Origin: Lederbergia wuyishanensis
Lineage (GTDB): Bacteria; Bacillota; Bacilli; Bacillales; Bacillaceae_C
Direction of reading: 5' to 3'
DNA: 64,000 bases
Assembly: GCF_022900255.1 (NCBI RefSeq)
Contig: NZ_JALIRM010000013.1
Coordinates: 124,001-188,000 of the forward strand
Shown here piece after piece: positions 8,444-17,670 of the stretch. The translations under genes and the position numbers were made by a program. The notes below the pieces were generated by a model. That model had not been told where the DNA came from and ran no database searches. It saw only the letters and a program-made list of their open reading frames with translations. Position 1 is the stretch's first letter. Each line of letters begins with the position of its first letter.

Positions 8444-8797
8444 CTAATTTTTATTATCGATTATTTCTTTCAATACTATAGCTTGATTATGTTCTTCATC
8501 CTTAGCAGCGTATACTAAAGTAACATTTCCCTTTTGTTTTGACACTAATTCTTTTAGCTCTTTAAATTGATTGTTATAACGCAATTCAACGTTATACTTT
8601 TGTTTAAACTCATCAAACTTTTCCGGATCGTGATTAAACCATTTTCTTAATTCTTTTGATGGAGCAATGTCTTTCATCCAATAATCAATCTTTAATAGTT
8701 CCTTTGATACACCGCGCGGCCATAGTCTATCGACTAGGACGCGCATTCCATCCTCCTTGGTGGCAACTTCATAAGCACGTTTTAACTTAATTCCCAT
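8444..8797 (-). CDS. DUF488 family protein (YeaO-like)
   Basis: A small cytoplasmic protein of 117 residues. It has the DUF488 hallmarks RVLVDRLWPRGVSKE near the N-terminus, then WFNHDPEKFDEFKQKY, and LVYAAKDEEHNQA near the C-terminus. The biochemical function of the family is not established. Of the in-frame starts, ATG 8797 follows GAGAGG by ten bases; the TTG at 8815 has no ribosome binding site. It lies between the HTH operon and the sigma/anti-sigma pair, apparently as its own unit. Confidence 0.85.
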   Translation of the reverse strand: MGIKLKRAYEVATKEDGMRVLVDRLWPRGVSKELLKIDYWMKDIAPSKELRKWFNHDPEKFDEFKQKYNVELRYNNQFKELKELVSKQKGNVTLVYAAKDEEHNQAIVLKEIIDNKN

Positions 8798-8842
8798 CTG
8801 TCTCATACCTCTCAATAAAATATCATGATCTACAAAAATAGC

Positions 8843-9790
8843 TCATGTTATTTGATCCCATATTTGAGAAAAAGCAGTGTTATCCATTTTAAAATAATAA
8901 TCGGTTATCCCATAACTAATGTACCCGCCTTTGATAAGAACTAAGCTTACTTTGGTTCCGTCTTCTAGGTGAAGGATTAATTGTCTATATTGTTTGTCAT
9001 TACGAAAATCCCCAAGGAGTTCTTCAACTTTTTCGCGTGATTCAGGAGTTGTGTTATTTAATTCATTAACAAAAGCTGATAAGGTCTCCATATCTTCGAT
9101 GGGCTTATAACGTTCTCTACTATAATTCCAATCACTGTAAGTTCTATAATCTGCTTTAACAACACGATCTGCTATCTTTAATTGCCCAAAAATATCATTT
9201 CCATTGTGGATTGTAATACCGTTTAAGCATTCGTAAAGTTCTGTAAAAACTTCTCCATTTACTTCATCATATGCCATGATTCTAAAATCTTTGTTATATC
9301 CTTTAACTGAATATATCGTGCTATTTCCAATAGTAGAGGCAAATTCAACTGAATATTCATCTTGTTTGCTCCATTCATCTATTGTAGGTTTGGATGTGCC
9401 AAGCTTTTCATCAACTAACGCTTTTGCATGTTCCGAATCTATTTCAGTTGCAGTTTGTGTATATACTTTTCCGTTATATACGACAAGCCCAATCATGCTC
9501 ATGGATTCTGTGTTCTTTTTCGGCAGCTGGATCGCTGGAATTTCCAAAGAACCATCATTTGTTACCACTATTTCATTACGGTTAGAGCTGTTTTGGTTAA
9601 ACAACGTATATCCCGCTATTCCAACCGCAATACTTGCGGCAATAGCTATACTTTTTAGGTACATTCTCCTTTTATTTCTTGGCATTTCTGACTTTGCCAA
9701 AAATACACCTCTTTTACTTCTCTCATGGAGATCAGTAGGGATTTCAATTTTATTCATCTCCAGCTTCATTTTATTGCTCACCAACATCAT
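8843..9790 (-). CDS. Membrane-anchored anti-sigma factor (partner of the ECF sigma)
   Basis: About 315 residues. A short basic cytoplasmic N-terminus is followed by one membrane helix (about residues 44-64, YLKSIAIAASIAVGIAGYTL) and a large extracytoplasmic C-terminal domain with no recognised fold. It overlaps the ECF sigma gene by 20 bases, the standard sigma/anti-sigma arrangement, so it probably sequesters that sigma factor at the membrane. No zinc-binding HxxxCxxC (ZAS) motif is visible. The start is uncertain: AAGGAG directly abuts ATG 9790 and suits the in-frame TTG 9784 or GTG 9781 better. Confidence 0.75.
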   Translation of the reverse strand: MMLVSNKMKLEMNKIEIPTDLHERSKRGVFLAKSEMPRNKRRMYLKSIAIAASIAVGIAGYTLFNQNSSNRNEIVVTNDGSLEIPAIQLPKKNTESMSMIGLVVYNGKVYTQTATEIDSEHAKALVDEKLGTSKPTIDEWSKQDEYSVEFASTIGNSTIYSVKGYNKDFRIMAYDEVNGEVFTELYECLNGITIHNGNDIFGQLKIADRVVKADYRTYSDWNYSRERYKPIEDMETLSAFVNELNNTTPESREKVEELLGDFRNDKQYRQLILHLEDGTKVSLVLIKGGYISYGITDYYFKMDNTAFSQIWDQIT

Positions 9791-10286
9791 CTCCTTTCCA
9801 TTGTTTACGTAACTTTTTTATAGCTCTGTATAAAATGGTTTTTGCTGTTCCTAATGGAATTTTAAGTGTTTCTGCCACTTCCTTAATCGTATAATCATGG
9901 TAATACCGCAAAACGACTACGTTTTTTTCCTCTTCGTTCAAAAGTTCCAACAAATCATTTAATGACATGGACAAAGGGATATCAAACTCACCTTCTTGTG
10001 AGGGTAACATTTCCTCAAATTCCCGTTTCAACGGAACTACCTTTTTTTGTCTTCTCAAAATATCGAGCGAACACCTAATGGCTATCTTCAGCAACCATGT
10101 TTTAAAATATTTTGGTTCCCGTAAGCTTTGAATTGCCTTGAAAGAGCGATATGCCGTCTCTTGTACAACATCTAAGGCATCAGCTTGATTTTTCACATAC
10201 ACATATGCTGTCCTATAAATATCTTCTTCGTACTGTTGAAATAGCTTTAAAAATGCCTTGTCATTTCCTTTTTGCGCTTTTTTCAC
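9771..10286 (-). CDS. ECF RNA polymerase sigma factor
   Basis: A sigma-70 family factor of the extracytoplasmic-function type. Region 2 includes YRTAYVYVKNQADALDVVQET and FKTWLLKIAIR. Region 4 includes VVVLRYYHDYTIKEVAETL and GTAKTILYRAIKKLR. Length is 171 residues from GTG 10286. That GTG has no nearby ribosome binding site. A GGGGGTGG sits instead before an in-frame ATC at 10298, which would add I/M-EQL and restore the usual xxLVKKAQKGN opening. An in-frame TAA (10301-10299) bars any longer form. It is followed by its overlapping anti-sigma gene. SigV-like by appearance; regulon unknown. Confidence 0.9.
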   Translation of the reverse strand: MKKAQKGNDKAFLKLFQQYEEDIYRTAYVYVKNQADALDVVQETAYRSFKAIQSLREPKYFKTWLLKIAIRCSLDILRRQKKVVPLKREFEEMLPSQEGEFDIPLSMSLNDLLELLNEEEKNVVVLRYYHDYTIKEVAETLKIPLGTAKTILYRAIKKLRKQWKGDDVGEQ

Positions 10287-10365
10287 TAACTGTTCGATTT
10301 AAACCACCCCCATCCTCTCATCTATTAGACATGTATGTGCATTGTTTGGCTTTAATTTTTATCAT

Positions 10366-10400
10366 AAAAAATAACCTCTTCAAAATAAGAGGTTATTTTT
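10366..10400 (-). terminator. Terminator of the iron ABC operon
   Basis: Perfect 14-bp arms AAAAATAACCTCTT and AAGAGGTTATTTTT with a short loop lie 26 bases past the stop of the ATPase gene. Confidence 0.85.
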
Positions 10401-10425
10401 GTTTATACATTTACTGTAGTGACTC

Positions 10426-11169
10426 CTATACTCCTGCAAAAACAGGCTCGCTTTTTTCAGAATTATCAAATGTAGTTTTAGGAAGCTGAGCTCCTAATAA
10501 ATCACAAGGTCTTCCGATATTTTGGATTTTACCAGCTTTAATTTGAACAATTCTGTCTGCGATTGCTAGCGCATCGTTTTCATCATGTGTCACAAAAATA
10601 GACGTAATTCCGGCGTTCTTTAATATGTTCCGCAAATCTTTTCGAATTTTTAATTGAAGCTCGGAATCTAAGTTACTAAATGGCTCGTCGAGTAAAATAA
10701 GACTTGGGTTAGGAGCAATGGCACGTGCAATTGCTATACGCTGCTGCTGACCCCCACTAAGTTGATGTGGATACCTTTTTTCATAATCAGCCATCTCTAC
10801 TAACTCTAAGACCTCTTTCAACCTTGCCTTCTTTTCACTCTTTTTCATATTGAAAAGGCCAAAAAGAATGTTCTCAGCAACCGTCATATGCGGGAACAAA
10901 GCATAATCCTGAAAAACCATGCCAATTCCCCTCTTTTCCGGCTGCACAAACGTATGTTGATCAAATATCACCTTATCTTGGATTGTAAATGAACCTTGGC
11001 TAGGCAATTCAAGACCTGATAACAAACGAAGAACCGTACTTTTTCCACTTCCGCTTGGTCCTAGAATAGAAATAACCTCGCCCTTTTCAATTGTCATTTC
11101 AAAACAATCCAGTGCTTTTTCCTTTATATGTGGATATGAAAAACAAACATTTTTGATTTTAATAAACAT
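10426..11169 (-). CDS. Ferric iron ABC transporter ATP-binding protein (FbpC-like)
   Basis: The ATPase of a binding-protein-dependent importer, about 247 residues. Walker A is GPSGSGKST, the Q-loop FQDYALFPHMT, the signature [15 protein letters not shown], Walker B LILLDEPFSNLD, and the H-loop VTHDENDAL. This is the FbpC/PotA-like class. The open frame runs up to 11235, but GGAG lies ten bases before ATG 11169, which starts just past the permease stop. It forms an operon with the permease upstream. The iron assignment comes from the binding protein and its Fur box. Confidence 0.88.
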   Translation of the reverse strand: MFIKIKNVCFSYPHIKEKALDCFEMTIEKGEVISILGPSGSGKSTVLRLLSGLELPSQGSFTIQDKVIFDQHTFVQPEKRGIGMVFQDYALFPHMTVAENILFGLFNMKKSEKKARLKEVLELVEMADYEKRYPHQLSGGQQQRIAIARAIAPNPSLILLDEPFSNLDSELQLKIRKDLRNILKNAGITSIFVTHDENDALAIADRIVQIKAGKIQNIGRPCDLLGAQLPKTTFDNSEKSEPVFAGV

Positions 11170-11170
11170 C

Positions 11171-12802
11171 TTATTGTGGCTCCTTTTCAAGTAGCTTATG
11201 GAATACAAAAATAGCCGTGGCACTGATTGCAACAATAAGTAAGGATGCTTGTGATGCTTCCATTATTTTTTCATCACTCGCGTATTGAAAAGCTTTCGTC
11301 GATAGTGTATCAAAATTAAATGGTCTTAATATCAAAGTTAAGGGGATTTCTTTTAAAATATCAACAAAAACAAGAATAAATCCACTTACAATGGCTCCTT
11401 TCATCATAGGCACATCTACTTTTAAAAAGGTCTTTGTTAACCCCATGCCTAGGAGCCTTGACGCATCGCGAAAATCAGTTCCAATCTTATCGTATCCTGA
11501 TTCAATTGAATTAAAACCGATGGCAAAAAAGCGTATAATATATGCTGCAATGAGCATAACAAGGCTGACACTTAGAACTAGCCCGGTATTGATGCCAAGC
11601 ATTTTATAAACTGGAGCAAGTGCCTTATCAACTGCTATAAAAGCAGTAACTACCGCGACAGCAATGACTGCTCCGGGAATCGAATAACCAAGCACCGTCA
11701 ATTTAGGGAGTGCTTTGGCAATTTTCCCGTGAACAAGTCGACCGAAATTACCAACAATAAGCGCGAAAAAGATGATAAGTGTTGAACTGATTCCTGCTAC
11801 CATGACAGAGTTTTTCACATATAAAAGAAAATTATTAAATGGTATTTTCCCCCAAGTCAAAATGAACCAATCGATTAATTGTATACTCGGTATCAAAAAG
11901 GCTAGGCTAAAAACAAACATACCGTATAAACTAGCTAGTATTGCTTTTTTTCCCTTTAATCGTACAAGAGGGAGCGGCCGAACTTTAGTTGACGAAAAAC
12001 TATACTGTTTTTTCCCGCGCAGCAATTTTTCAACAATAAGAATAAATATTACTAGCCCCATTAATGATGCGGCAAGTTTAATAGAAGATTCAATGTCTCC
12101 CAAACCAAACCATGTTTGAAATATAGCTGTACTGAATGTTTGGATACCATAATATTTAACAACCCCATAGTCATTCAATACTTCAAGCACGACCAAGCTT
12201 GCCCCGCCAATTATTGAAACACGAGAAATTGGAAGCACCACTTTAAAGAATATTTGCCATGGTCCCCTGCCAAGAACTCTTGCACTTTCAATAAGAGAAG
12301 CTGATTGCTGGGACAAGAAAATTCTTGTGATTGTATATACATATGGATATAAAAATAAAGTATAAATGAAAATGGCTCCAGGTATATTCATAATATCGAA
12401 ATAAGTTGGATTCACAGTAACATCGAACTGGTTTCGTAAAGTTTTTTGAATAACACCTGTATAGTTTACAATTCCGTGATACGTGTAAGCACCAATGAAT
12501 GGTGGAATCGATAGCGGTAATATAAGCGCCCATTTCAAGAAGTTCCTTAAAGGAAATTGATATTGAGCTATTAACCAAGCTAAACTGAGACCAATAATAA
12601 TGGTGAGCAGCGCTGTTGAAATTACTAGAATTATAGAAGTTTGCAAATATTGAAAAAGTACATGTTTTTTAATATGTTCCCAATTTTCATTTACAGGAGA
12701 AAATATCCCTGAAACTATAGATAAATTAGGAAGAAATAACAAAAGAATAATGACTGTTGCTGCTATCGTCCAACTATTCACATTCACGAGAAACTTTCGC
12801 AT
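11171..12802 (-). CDS. Ferric iron ABC transporter permease (FbpB-like, fused double unit)
   Basis: A 543-residue inner-membrane protein with about twelve membrane helices in two homologous halves. Each half carries a binding-protein-dependent permease EAA-type loop: ESARVLGRGPWQIFFKVVLPIS in the first half and DASRLLGMGLTKTFLKVDVPMM in the second. This fused form is typical of FbpB/SfuB iron permeases. Start ATG 12802 follows GAGGTG. It reads into the ATPase gene and lies downstream of the substrate-binding gene, from which it is separated by a hairpin terminator (12929-12957). Confidence 0.9.
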   Translation of the reverse strand: MRKFLVNVNSWTIAATVIILLLFLPNLSIVSGIFSPVNENWEHIKKHVLFQYLQTSIILVISTALLTIIIGLSLAWLIAQYQFPLRNFLKWALILPLSIPPFIGAYTYHGIVNYTGVIQKTLRNQFDVTVNPTYFDIMNIPGAIFIYTLFLYPYVYTITRIFLSQQSASLIESARVLGRGPWQIFFKVVLPISRVSIIGGASLVVLEVLNDYGVVKYYGIQTFSTAIFQTWFGLGDIESSIKLAASLMGLVIFILIVEKLLRGKKQYSFSSTKVRPLPLVRLKGKKAILASLYGMFVFSLAFLIPSIQLIDWFILTWGKIPFNNFLLYVKNSVMVAGISSTLIIFFALIVGNFGRLVHGKIAKALPKLTVLGYSIPGAVIAVAVVTAFIAVDKALAPVYKMLGINTGLVLSVSLVMLIAAYIIRFFAIGFNSIESGYDKIGTDFRDASRLLGMGLTKTFLKVDVPMMKGAIVSGFILVFVDILKEIPLTLILRPFNFDTLSTKAFQYASDEKIMEASQASLLIVAISATAIFVFHKLLEKEPQ

Positions 12803-12928
12803 GATGCCTACACCTCTGAATCAATGACCATTACGGAATTTAATACACAATTAATGATAAATTTATTACACGGATTTTAAAATTAATCACTTACCAGATA
12901 ATATTTCAAACCTTTGATAACCGCAAGA

Positions 12929-12957
12929 AACCCCTTGCTAGAATACAGCAAGGGTTC
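12929..12957 (-). terminator. Intra-operon hairpin between binding-protein and permease genes
   Basis: Arms AACCCCTTGCT (12929-12939) and AGCAAGGGTT (12948-12957) form a stem just past the stop of the iron-binding lipoprotein. The minus strand then carries a short T-containing tail. It probably lets the lipoprotein be made in excess over the permease by partial termination. Confidence 0.65.
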
Positions 12958-12963
12958 TCTCTA

Positions 12964-14040
12964 TTATTTCCAGCCGACTTCGTTGAAAATCATGAGCGCT
13001 TTCGCGTTATTATCACCTAGTACTGATAGTGGGATGTCTTGTTCCTTGAACTCTCCCCATGATTGTAGCAATTCAGATGGCTTAACATGTTCATTTACAG
13101 GATATTCATAATTTGCTTCTGCAAAAACAGCTTGTGCTTCATCGCCAGATAAAAACTCAAGTAGTTTAACCGCATTGTCTTTATTTTTAGATGCCTTTAC
13201 AACTCCAGCACCACTCACATTAACATGAGCGCCAGTTGTTTCTTGGTTTGGAAAATATACTCCGAGCTGTTCAGCCACTTTAACTTCTTCAGGATCTTGA
13301 GAATTTAACATTTGACCAAAATAATAAGTGTTCATAATGGCAACGTCACCTACACCTGCAACAATTGCTTTTGCTTGGTCACGATCTCCACCCTCAGGTT
13401 TTTGAGCCATATTGTTTACAATTCCTTGTGCCCATTCTTTTGCTTTATCCTCTCCATCAATCTCAATGAATGATGCAAGAAGGGATTGATTATACACACT
13501 TTCAGATGAACGAACTAAAATGCGTCCCTTCCACTTATCTTCCGTTAGGGCTTCATAAGTAGAAAGTTCCTCAGGTTTAACTTTTTCTTTATTATACACT
13601 AAAATACGAGCTCTTTTCGTTAAACCATACCACATTTTATCTTTATCTTGAAATTTACTAGGGATTTGCTGATCTAGTACTTCACTGGAGACAGACTGTA
13701 GCACCCCTGCATCCTTCGCACGGAACAATCTTCCTACATCGGCAGTTAAAAAGAGGTCCGCTTTTGTAGCATCACCTTCCCGCTTGATTCTTTCAAGCAG
13801 TTCATCTGCCTCTCCCTTAATAATGTTTACTTTAATACCTGTTTGTTCTTCGAATTTAGCATATAGTTCATTATCAACATCATAATGTCGGCTTGTATAT
13901 AGATTAACTTCTTTGTTTTCGGCAACTTTCTCATTCCCTTTGGAATTAGAAGAGCCTTCTTTATTTTCTTCTTGCTGACTTCCGCAGGCTGCAAGCACCA
14001 AAACAAAGAAGCAGATTAATATCGAAAAAACTTTTTTCAA
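12964..14040 (-). CDS. Ferric iron ABC transporter substrate-binding lipoprotein (FbpA-like)
   Basis: A 358-residue lipoprotein with a signal sequence and lipobox LVLAAC (C19). An Asn/Ser/Lys-rich linker is followed by a class II periplasmic-binding fold. The opening VNLYTSRHYDVDNELYAKFE and the adjacent tyrosines in IMNTYYFGQML are the marks of Fe(III)-binding FbpA/FutA proteins. Start is TTG 14040 with GGGAG nine bases upstream. A good Fur box (14083-14097) lies in its promoter region, so it should be induced on iron starvation. It heads the operon with the fused permease and the ATPase. Confidence 0.92.
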   Translation of the reverse strand: MKKVFSILICFFVLVLAACGSQQEENKEGSSNSKGNEKVAENKEVNLYTSRHYDVDNELYAKFEEQTGIKVNIIKGEADELLERIKREGDATKADLFLTADVGRLFRAKDAGVLQSVSSEVLDQQIPSKFQDKDKMWYGLTKRARILVYNKEKVKPEELSTYEALTEDKWKGRILVRSSESVYNQSLLASFIEIDGEDKAKEWAQGIVNNMAQKPEGGDRDQAKAIVAGVGDVAIMNTYYFGQMLNSQDPEEVKVAEQLGVYFPNQETTGAHVNVSGAGVVKASKNKDNAVKLLEFLSGDEAQAVFAEANYEYPVNEHVKPSELLQSWGEFKEQDIPLSVLGDNNAKALMIFNEVGWK

Positions 14041-14082
14041 GATGTTTCACTCCCTATTAATATATGTACTCACTCGCATAAT

Positions 14083-14097
14083 TGAAAATGATTCTCA
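14083..14097. promoter_or_regulatory. Fur box upstream of the iron-binding protein gene
   Basis: TGAAAATGATTCTCA matches the Bacillus 7-1-7 Fur consensus TGATAATNATTATCA at all but two positions (reading either strand). It lies 43-57 bases upstream of the lipoprotein start. Confidence 0.8.
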
Positions 14098-14249
14098 ATT
14101 TCAATTATATGGATGTGAGCCTATTTGTCAATTGCTTTTAACAAAAATATTCTCTATTTTATTTTCAGGAGTGCAACATACTCATTTATTATCAACTGAT
14201 ATTTTGGTAAGAATACCTAAAATATGATTATAATTACTACTAAATATTT

Positions 14250-16208
14250 TTACAACGCATGCATTTTACTCTCCGCCTCATCCCACCTCACAGTATATCC
14301 TTGGCCTTTAGCGCAAAAGATGGAGGAAGAAGTGTATTTGGGATCAGCATTTTTATCGTACCCAATTTTTTCAATGACTTCCTTCTCATTATGGCATCGT
14401 TCATATCCAGAAAAAACGAGGGAAATGGCTCCTTTTCCATGCGTTAAAGCGTATAATTGAGCTGGATAATCCATAAAAGTCGCAACAGGTGCTATTCCTG
14501 TTAAAAATGCTTTATCTCCTTCAGTCTTTGGTGGATCAAATGTACCATGTTTAGCCTGAATATCAGAAATGACACGACCCATCTGATCAATATGAATTTT
14601 TATTTTATATAGATAAACTGGCTCCAACACGATATTTTTTGCCTTTTCCAAACCTTGTCGGAGTGCTCTGAAGGTTGCCTCTCTGAAATCTCCACCTGAC
14701 GTATGCTTATTATGGGCACGTCCCGTGAGTAATGTGACTTTTACATCGGTCAATGGCGAACCAGTTAAAATCCCATTATGTTCTCGTTCAAAAAGATGGT
14801 GTTGAATAAGATTTTGATTTCCAACGGACAAGTCATCTGCATGGCAATGATTTTCGAAAATAATCCCGCTATTCCTCTCTGCTGGTTCTATCTTCAAATG
14901 AACTTCGGCATAATGTCCTAATGGTTCAAAATGGCCGTAGCCTCTAACGGTTGTTTCAATCGTTTCCTTGTAAAGAATTTCTGGTTTATCAAAAGCAACC
15001 TTTAATTGAAAGCGCTCAAAAACAATTTGTTCCAATACTTCAAGCTGAATAATGCCCATGACATGAATATGAATTTCCTGCAAACTTTCTTCCCATATGA
15101 CATTTAGTGACGGATCCTCTGCATCCAACATATTAAAATAACGAATCGCCTCTTTTATATTAATCCCTTGCTCAAAAATCACTCTTGATTTAAGTGTTGG
15201 AATCATCTCATAGTTTATTTTTTCTTTCAATGTTCCTATCCCGTCTCCAACTTCAGTTTTAGACAATCCTGTAACTGCAAACAATTGCCCGGCCTCAACT
15301 CTATCAATTGATTGGAACTTATTCCCACTGTACATTCTGATTTGGGTTACTTTTTCGGAAATGGGCTTATCAAAGTGCCTGTAATTCATTTCCTCCCTTA
15401 CATGTAACGTCCCTTTTAATGCCTTAATAAAAGTTATGCGAGTTCCATTCTCATCATGGCGTATTTTATAAACTTGACCAGCAAAAGGAGATTGATTTTC
15501 GTATGATGTAGAAGTTAATAAATCGAGCTTTTCAAGAAAGGAATCAACTCCAATATCCTGAAGGGCGGAACCACACATACAAGGAAAAAGTTGATTTTCA
15601 TTGATCATTTCTTTCATAGTAGATAGCCACATTTCTTTGTCGTAACCTTTTTCCATATAATGCTCAAAAAGGGCATCATTTCTTTCTGCAATGAATTCAA
15701 TTAAATCCTCAATCATCCTCTCATTAGAAAAAGAATCTGTTAGATTATAGACATCTTCCGTTAAGTTCAATCGGATATCCTTTATGATTGCATTTACGTC
15801 CGCTCCAACTCGGTCGATCTTATTAATAAAGAAAAACGTCGGCACTTGATGTTTTCTTAAAAGTTCCCAGACCGTTTCTGTATGACCCTCAATCCCCTCT
15901 ACTGCGCTTATAATGATGACAGCATAATCCATCACCTGAATGGCACGTTCCATTTCAGGAGAAAAGTCTACGTGTCCAGGAGTATCGATTAAATAATATT
16001 GAGAATCCCGAAAAGAGAACATCCCTTGTTCAGCAAATACTGTTATTCCCCTTTGTCTCTCAATCTCATGATTGTCTAAAAAAGCATCCTGATGATCAAC
16101 CCGCCCCCTTTGCTTTATGCTTTTTGTATGATAAAGAATTTGCTCAGATAAAGTTGTTTTCCCAGCGTCTACATGTGCTAATATCCCTATCGTTTTGTTC
16201 ATGCTCAT
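14250..16208 (-). CDS. TetM/EF-G-like ribosomal GTPase
   Basis: A translation-factor GTPase of 652 residues, the length of the ribosomal protection proteins (Tet(M), Tet(O), Otr(A)) and shorter than EF-G. G1 is AHVDAGKTT, G2 lies near QRGITV, G3 is DTPGHVDF and G4 is NKIDR. EF-G domains II to V follow. Proteins of this class release tetracycline from the ribosome, but divergent chromosomal Bacillus members have not been shown to give resistance. Two ATG starts are possible (16208 and 16202), both near a GGGG. It stands alone between the iron operon and a divergent EAL-HDOD gene. Confidence 0.85.
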   Translation of the reverse strand: MSMNKTIGILAHVDAGKTTLSEQILYHTKSIKQRGRVDHQDAFLDNHEIERQRGITVFAEQGMFSFRDSQYYLIDTPGHVDFSPEMERAIQVMDYAVIIISAVEGIEGHTETVWELLRKHQVPTFFFINKIDRVGADVNAIIKDIRLNLTEDVYNLTDSFSNERMIEDLIEFIAERNDALFEHYMEKGYDKEMWLSTMKEMINENQLFPCMCGSALQDIGVDSFLEKLDLLTSTSYENQSPFAGQVYKIRHDENGTRITFIKALKGTLHVREEMNYRHFDKPISEKVTQIRMYSGNKFQSIDRVEAGQLFAVTGLSKTEVGDGIGTLKEKINYEMIPTLKSRVIFEQGINIKEAIRYFNMLDAEDPSLNVIWEESLQEIHIHVMGIIQLEVLEQIVFERFQLKVAFDKPEILYKETIETTVRGYGHFEPLGHYAEVHLKIEPAERNSGIIFENHCHADDLSVGNQNLIQHHLFEREHNGILTGSPLTDVKVTLLTGRAHNKHTSGGDFREATFRALRQGLEKAKNIVLEPVYLYKIKIHIDQMGRVISDIQAKHGTFDPPKTEGDKAFLTGIAPVATFMDYPAQLYALTHGKGAISLVFSGYERCHNEKEVIEKIGYDKNADPKYTSSSIFCAKGQGYTVRWDEAESKMHAL

Positions 16209-16433
16209 ACCCCGATCCTAAATCATCCTTTATTATTACCATTATAACAAACTGAACAAAAGAACTTGACCATCGTTTTTTTGGAGAGCGTTGTCATTTT
16301 TTTGTGAAATTAGTACTAGTTCATTGTCATTATTTCCATATTATTGTATATTATTGTTAGGTTTTTAATTTTCTAAATAACATCAATTTTAAATAAATTT
16401 TTATTGTATTAAGTGAATTATAGGGGGAGAAGC

Positions 16434-17666
16434 ATGGAGTTTTTTGTAGCGAGACAACCTATTTTTACAAAATCGAAAGAGATCTTTGCATATGAATTGC
16501 TCTATCGCAGTAGTCAGGAGAACATTTTTACTGATATTGATGGAGATGTTGCGACGACTGATGTCATTGTCAATAGTTTTATTAACATTGGAATAGGTCA
16601 GCTCTCAAACGGAAAACCATGCTTTATTAATTTTACTGAAAGATTATTAAATATAAGACTCCCTTCCTACTTTCAACCAAATGAAATAGTAGTAGAAATC
16701 TTAGAAACCGTGGAATTTAATCAAGAATTAGTAGATATATGCATGGAACTAAAAAATCAAGGGTACAAAATAGCTCTTGATGATTTTGTCTTAAATAAAG
16801 ATAATCCATATTCTTACCCCCTATTGCAGCTAGCAGATATAGTAAAAGTTGATTTTCGAGAGACTTCTTTACAAATGAGGCAAATCATTGAACATATTTC
16901 AAAGCGCTTCCACTTTAAATTACTTGCTGAGAAAATTGAAACGAAAGAGGAGTTCGATTTAGCAGTAACGTCTGGCTACGAGTATTTTCAAGGTTATTTT
17001 TTCTCTAAGCCTATCATTCTTTCAACAAGGGATATACCTGAGTACTTTCAAAATTACTTTGTCATCATTAATCTATTATCCGATGATGAACCTGATTTAG
17101 CACAAATAACCGAGATAATAGAAAGAGATTTATCATTATCATATAAACTATTAAAACTAATTAACTCCCCTACTTATCGTCCTGCTAATAAAATTAATTC
17201 TATTAGGCAGGCGATTGTCCGAATTGGATTAACAGAACTAAAAAAATGGCTCTATATTCTATCTATTAGAGGTAGTACGACGGTAAGAAGTGAATGGTCT
17301 AAAGAAATTTTCTTCAATAGTCTAGTAAGAGCGAAAATGTGCGAGTTGATCGCAGATCATAGGGGTAAAGACAAGGAATCATCATCTTATTTCTTAACCG
17401 GAATGTTTTCTCTTATGGATGTATTATTAGGCCAAAACATGGATGAAATATTGCATTCTATGCCGCTTCAAGAAGATATTTGCGAGGCTTTAAAAGGGAA
17501 ATCCAACACAATGAAAGATACACTGGATTTGATTATTTCCATTGAAAAAGGAGATTGGGAAGATTTTAATACTTGTTGTGAGAAGTTAATGATTGAAGAC
17601 GGTATTGCACATAGCAGCTATTATGAAGCTTTTAAATGGGCAACTCAACTAATGGAAGAATCATAA
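16434..17666 (+). CDS. EAL-HDOD domain protein (YuxH-like)
   Basis: About 410 residues with two domains. The N-terminal EAL-type domain (about 1-200) opens FVARQPIFTKSKEIFAYELL and has a degenerate active site: ELLYR in place of EALLR, and DDFV in place of DDFG. The C-terminal HDOD domain (about 200-400) contains LLKLINSPTYRPANKINSI. YuxH of B. subtilis has this layout. The protein more likely binds or senses c-di-GMP than degrades it. ATG 16434 follows AGGGGGAG; the open frame begins 21 bases earlier without a site. It is monocistronic. Confidence 0.87.
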   Translation: MEFFVARQPIFTKSKEIFAYELLYRSSQENIFTDIDGDVATTDVIVNSFINIGIGQLSNGKPCFINFTERLLNIRLPSYFQPNEIVVEILETVEFNQELVDICMELKNQGYKIALDDFVLNKDNPYSYPLLQLADIVKVDFRETSLQMRQIIEHISKRFHFKLLAEKIETKEEFDLAVTSGYEYFQGYFFSKPIILSTRDIPEYFQNYFVIINLLSDDEPDLAQITEIIERDLSLSYKLLKLINSPTYRPANKINSIRQAIVRIGLTELKKWLYILSIRGSTTVRSEWSKEIFFNSLVRAKMCELIADHRGKDKESSSYFLTGMFSLMDVLLGQNMDEILHSMPLQEDICEALKGKSNTMKDTLDLIISIEKGDWEDFNTCCEKLMIEDGIAHSSYYEAFKWATQLMEES

Positions 17667-17670
17667 CGTT

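Noticed and set aside
12850-12875. Second Fur box before the iron permease gene
   Set aside because: The AT-rich TAATAAATTTATCA stretch is symmetric but does not fit the 7-1-7 spacing.
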